Assembly: GCA_937958285.1 (NCBI GenBank)
Contig: CALFXQ010000360.1
Location: 1-8,661, forward strand
Origin: an uncultured Fusibacter sp.
GTDB lineage: Bacteria; Bacillota; Clostridia; Peptostreptococcales; Acidaminobacteraceae
Length of the DNA stretch: 8,661 nucleotides
Direction: 5' to 3'
Below the pieces are notes generated by a model, which had not been told where the DNA came from, did no database searches, and worked only from the letters and a program-made list of their open reading frames with translations. A program made the translations under genes and the position numbers. Numbering within the stretch: the stretch's first letter is position 1; each line of letters starts with the position of its first letter. This document shows positions 6,321 through 8,661 of the stretch, in pieces.

Positions 6321-6770
6321 TTAAAAAAGTTTTTGAGAGTCCAACAAAATAGTTACAGGACCATCGTTTACAATCTCGACCTTCATGTCAGCCTGAAAAC
6401 TACCTGTGGCAACCTTTATTCCGTAACCTTCGACGGCCTTACAGAACGACTCATAAATGCGTTTAGCGGTTTCTGGTCTCCCTGCATCTGAATAGCTAGG
6501 TCGCCTTCCCTTTCTAACATCTCCAAGCAAAGTAAACTGAGAAATAATAAGGGCCTCGCCGCTAATATCTAGCAGTGAGTGGTTCATGACATCGTTCTCG
6601 TCTTCGAAAATGCGCAAATTAACCAATTTTTCAGCTAAATAGACTATGTCTTTCTCTGTATCTTCTTTATGAACGCCAAGGAGCACGTTAACCCCTTTTT
6701 CTATTTCACCAACAACCCTACCATCTACTGTCACAGATGATCTGAGTACCCTCTGAACGACTGCACGCAT
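6321..6770 (-). CDS. dtd: D-aminoacyl-tRNA deacylase (DTD)
   Basis: This 149-residue protein matches the family length exactly. It hydrolyses D-amino acids from mischarged tRNAs (classically D-Tyr-tRNA) and can also remove glycine from tRNA-Ala, protecting translation from non-L residues. The start MRAVVQRV, the SQFTL motif (77-81) and the NDGPVT motif with the Gly137-Pro138 chiral-selectivity pair (135-140) are all present. So are the intervening GDVRKGRRPSY residues. The ATG at 6768-6770 follows AGGAG at 9 bases. The gene lies 12 bases after rel and 9 bases before the hydrolase gene, so it is clearly in the same operon; the rel-dtd pairing is conserved in Firmicutes. Identification is certain. 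Confidence 0.98.
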   Translation of the reverse strand: MRAVVQRVLRSSVTVDGRVVGEIEKGVNVLLGVHKEDTEKDIVYLAEKLVNLRIFEDENDVMNHSLLDISGEALIISQFTLLGDVRKGRRPSYSDAGRPETAKRIYESFCKAVEGYGIKVATGSFQADMKVEIVNDGPVTILLDSQKLF

Positions 6771-6782
6771 ATGCTCAAACTC

Positions 6783-8661
6783 CTATGATCCCGTAACGCG
6801 CTTGACGTCAATCACATCAGACATAGATCTAAAACGATTGATGATTTTTGTAAGCTGTTCGGTATTTTGAATTTCTAAATTGAGATTAATTAAAGCAATC
6901 CCGTCTTTTGTTCTTCGGGCATTGACTCCATTGACCATCACATTTGTCTCGGCCATAAGCATGGTGATCTCAGAGAGCAAGCCCTTACGATCTTGGGCCA
7001 CAATCTGTATTTCACTCTGATAGGCCACGACTTCATCTTTCGCCCACGACACTTCGATATAACGGTTTCTAGCTTCTTCGTGAGTCTCGAGATTGGAGCA
7101 GTCCATTCTGTGAACGGTAACGCCGCGACCACGAGTAATAAAGCCAATGATTCTATCTCCTGGAACTGGCGAGCAGCACTTTGCAAATCGAACAACTGTA
7201 TTGTCTATGCCCTCTACCACAATCCCCTGATTGCCTTTGTCGTGCTTTTTGGGAGGTGCTTTAAACTGCTGCTGAGTAAGCGCAACACTTTGGTTCTCTC
7301 TCTGCTTTTTCTCTTCTTCTTTATAAAGCTCTCTAATTTTGGGAATCACTTGGCCAGTTAGGATACCACCATAACCCACAGAGGCATAGAGATCTTCAAG
7401 ATTTTTAACCGTAAGACGCTTTAAAATGAGCTCCTGCCACTCTGCCTTTAAGAAGTCTTTCATATGGAAGCCATTGCGTCGAATCTCTCGCTCGAGCATT
7501 TCTTTGCCCTTGTCGATATTCTCTTCTCTGCGCTCTTTTTTAAACCAATGCTTAATTTTGTTTTTTGCCTCAGTGCTCTTGACGAACTTTAACCAGTCCC
7601 GACTCGGACCTGCGGCGGTTTTGCTGGTAATAATTTCTATAATTTTGCCATTTTCTAGTACAAAATTGAGCGGAACAATGCGTCCGTCAACTTTTGCACC
7701 TACGCACTTATTACCTACAGCAGAGTGAATTTTATAGGCAAAGTCTACCGGGGTTGAACCCATGGGTAGCTCTACAACCTTCCCTTGAGGTGTAAAGACG
7801 TAAACCTGGTTGGACGTGAGTTCAAATTTTAATGAATCCATAAATTCTGTGGGCGACTCAAGGTCCTTTTGAACTTCCATCATGGATCTGAGCCAAGATA
7901 ACTTGTGATCTAAGTCTGCACTATCACGGCCATCTTCCTTGCCTTCTTTGTATTTCCAGTGAGCAGCAATACCATATTCTGCCACTGCATGCATTTCTTT
8001 TGTGCGAATCTGAATTTCGAAAGGATCGCCTACGCCACTTATAAGCGTGGTATGAAGGGATTGATACATATTGGCCTTGGGCATTGCAATGTAATCTTTG
8101 AACCTGCCAGGTATGGGTTTCCATAAAGTATGAACAATGCCAAGCACGCCATAGCAGTCCTTAACAGAATCTAGAATGACACGTACTGCTGTGATATCGA
8201 AAATTTCGTTAAAACTCTTATGTTGATATACCATTTTTTTGTAGATCGAATAAAAGTTTTTAGGGCGACCCGAGATTTCTGCATAGATACCAACGTCTTG
8301 GAGTTCTTCTTTAAGCTGCGAAATCACATCGTGAATATAGGCTTCTCTTTCGGAGCGCTTTTTATTCACGCGCGCCACTAAGTCGTAATAACCTTCTGGA
8401 TCGATATAGAGTAAGCTTAGATCTTCTAGTTCCCACTTTATTTTGAAAATCCCCAGACGATGTGCAATTGGGGCAAAAATTTCGAGGGTCTCTTGTGCCT
8501 TTTCTCTTTTTTTGTCGTCGGTTTGAAACTTTAATGTGCGAATATTGTGCAGACGATCAGCCAATTTAATTAATATAACGCGAATATCTTCTGCCATCGC
8601 GAGAAACATCTTGCGAAGATTTTCAGCTTCTCTCTCTTCTTTTGTTTCGTAATGAATTTTG
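6783..8661 (-). CDS. relA: Bifunctional (p)ppGpp synthetase/hydrolase Rel, 5' end outside the window
   Basis: The frame is open through the right edge, so the first part of the gene is missing. The visible 625 residues compare with about 730-740 for a full Rel, so roughly 110 are lost, including the HDxxED hydrolase core. An in-frame ATG at 8607-8609 lies inside the conserved HD region (ADRLHN follows at visible residues 34-39) and is not the start. The synthetase domain follows, with GRPKNFYSIYKKM and RFKD (186-189). RxKD is the form found in bifunctional Rel/SpoT enzymes, where E. coli RelA has ExDD. Next come a TGS domain (about 285-345), a helical region, a zinc-finger/RIS domain with Cys495-Cys496, His517 and Cys521, and a C-terminal ACT domain (about 546-623). 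The enzyme makes and degrades the stringent-response alarmone on ribosomes with uncharged tRNA. It is the most upstream gene of the run visible here. Confidence 0.97.
   Translation of the reverse strand, partial: KIHYETKEEREAENLRKMFLAMAEDIRVILIKLADRLHNIRTLKFQTDDKKREKAQETLEIFAPIAHRLGIFKIKWELEDLSLLYIDPEGYYDLVARVNKKRSEREAYIHDVISQLKEELQDVGIYAEISGRPKNFYSIYKKMVYQHKSFNEIFDITAVRVILDSVKDCYGVLGIVHTLWKPIPGRFKDYIAMPKANMYQSLHTTLISGVGDPFEIQIRTKEMHAVAEYGIAAHWKYKEGKEDGRDSADLDHKLSWLRSMMEVQKDLESPTEFMDSLKFELTSNQVYVFTPQGKVVELPMGSTPVDFAYKIHSAVGNKCVGAKVDGRIVPLNFVLENGKIIEIITSKTAAGPSRDWLKFVKSTEAKNKIKHWFKKERREENIDKGKEMLEREIRRNGFHMKDFLKAEWQELILKRLTVKNLEDLYASVGYGGILTGQVIPKIRELYKEEEKKQRENQSVALTQQQFKAPPKKHDKGNQGIVVEGIDNTVVRFAKCCSPVPGDRIIGFITRGRGVTVHRMDCSNLETHEEARNRYIEVSWAKDEVVAYQSEIQIVAQDRKGLLSEITMLMAETNVMVNGVNARRTKDGIALINLNLEIQNTEQLTKIINRFRSMSDVIDVKRVTGS

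Noticed and set aside
7924..8124. Short open frame on the same strand as rel, and similar ones at 872-1084 and 6938-7195
   Set aside because: All are out-of-frame shadows fully inside well-identified genes with no ribosome binding site.
6783..8609. rel starting at the ATG at 8609 as a complete 608-residue gene
   Set aside because: The frame continues to the window edge and the residues before this Met (an EEREAENLRK-type stretch) match the conserved Rel HD region, so this Met is internal.
1..8661. CRISPR arrays, tRNA or rRNA genes, insertion sequences, toxin-antitoxin pairs
   Set aside because: I saw no spaced direct repeats, tRNA-like cloverleaf, rRNA-like sequence or transposase motifs; the window is accounted for by the housekeeping genes.

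Overview
The window is a tightly packed stretch of a bacterial chromosome, most likely from a Clostridia-type Firmicute. The evidence is the minus-strand gene order rel, dtd, metallo-beta-lactamase hydrolase, hemZ, aspS, which is a typical clostridial neighbourhood, together with a HemZ-type radical SAM protein, an RseC-family protein, strong AGGAGG-like ribosome binding sites and a middling base composition. The genus cannot be read from the sequence.

Layout, in transcription order (right to left on the minus strand): the 3' part of a bifunctional (p)ppGpp synthetase/hydrolase gene (rel, cut by the right edge); dtd, D-aminoacyl-tRNA deacylase; a glyoxalase-II-like metallo-beta-lactamase-fold hydrolase; hemZ, a radical SAM protein; aspS, aspartyl-tRNA synthetase; a small two-helix membrane protein of the RseC family; and glyA, serine hydroxymethyltransferase. 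The first four genes are 9 to 12 bases apart and form a compact operon. Before aspS there is a 76-base gap with a good sigma-A-type promoter. Before rseC there is a 125-base gap with a second plausible promoter. The run ends in a long hairpin terminator at about 381-429.

At the left edge is the end of a convergent plus-strand gene. Its frame is open back to the first bases of the window, so it is the C-terminal part of a longer unrecognised protein. It shares the terminator with glyA.

The cluster combines translation quality control and supply (aspS, dtd), the stringent response (rel) and one-carbon/glycine metabolism (glyA), with redox or radical-chemistry proteins (hemZ, rseC, the hydrolase) between them. 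Everything is intact apart from the two edge-cut genes. I saw no RNA genes, mobile elements, CRISPR arrays or large repeats, and no gene-free stretch above 300 bases. The points most worth a second look are the absence of hisS between hemZ and aspS, the unidentified left-edge protein, the HemZ active-site motif, which lacks the fourth cysteine of true HemN enzymes, and the placement of rseC away from any redox partner. I do not see a convincing undescribed system here.
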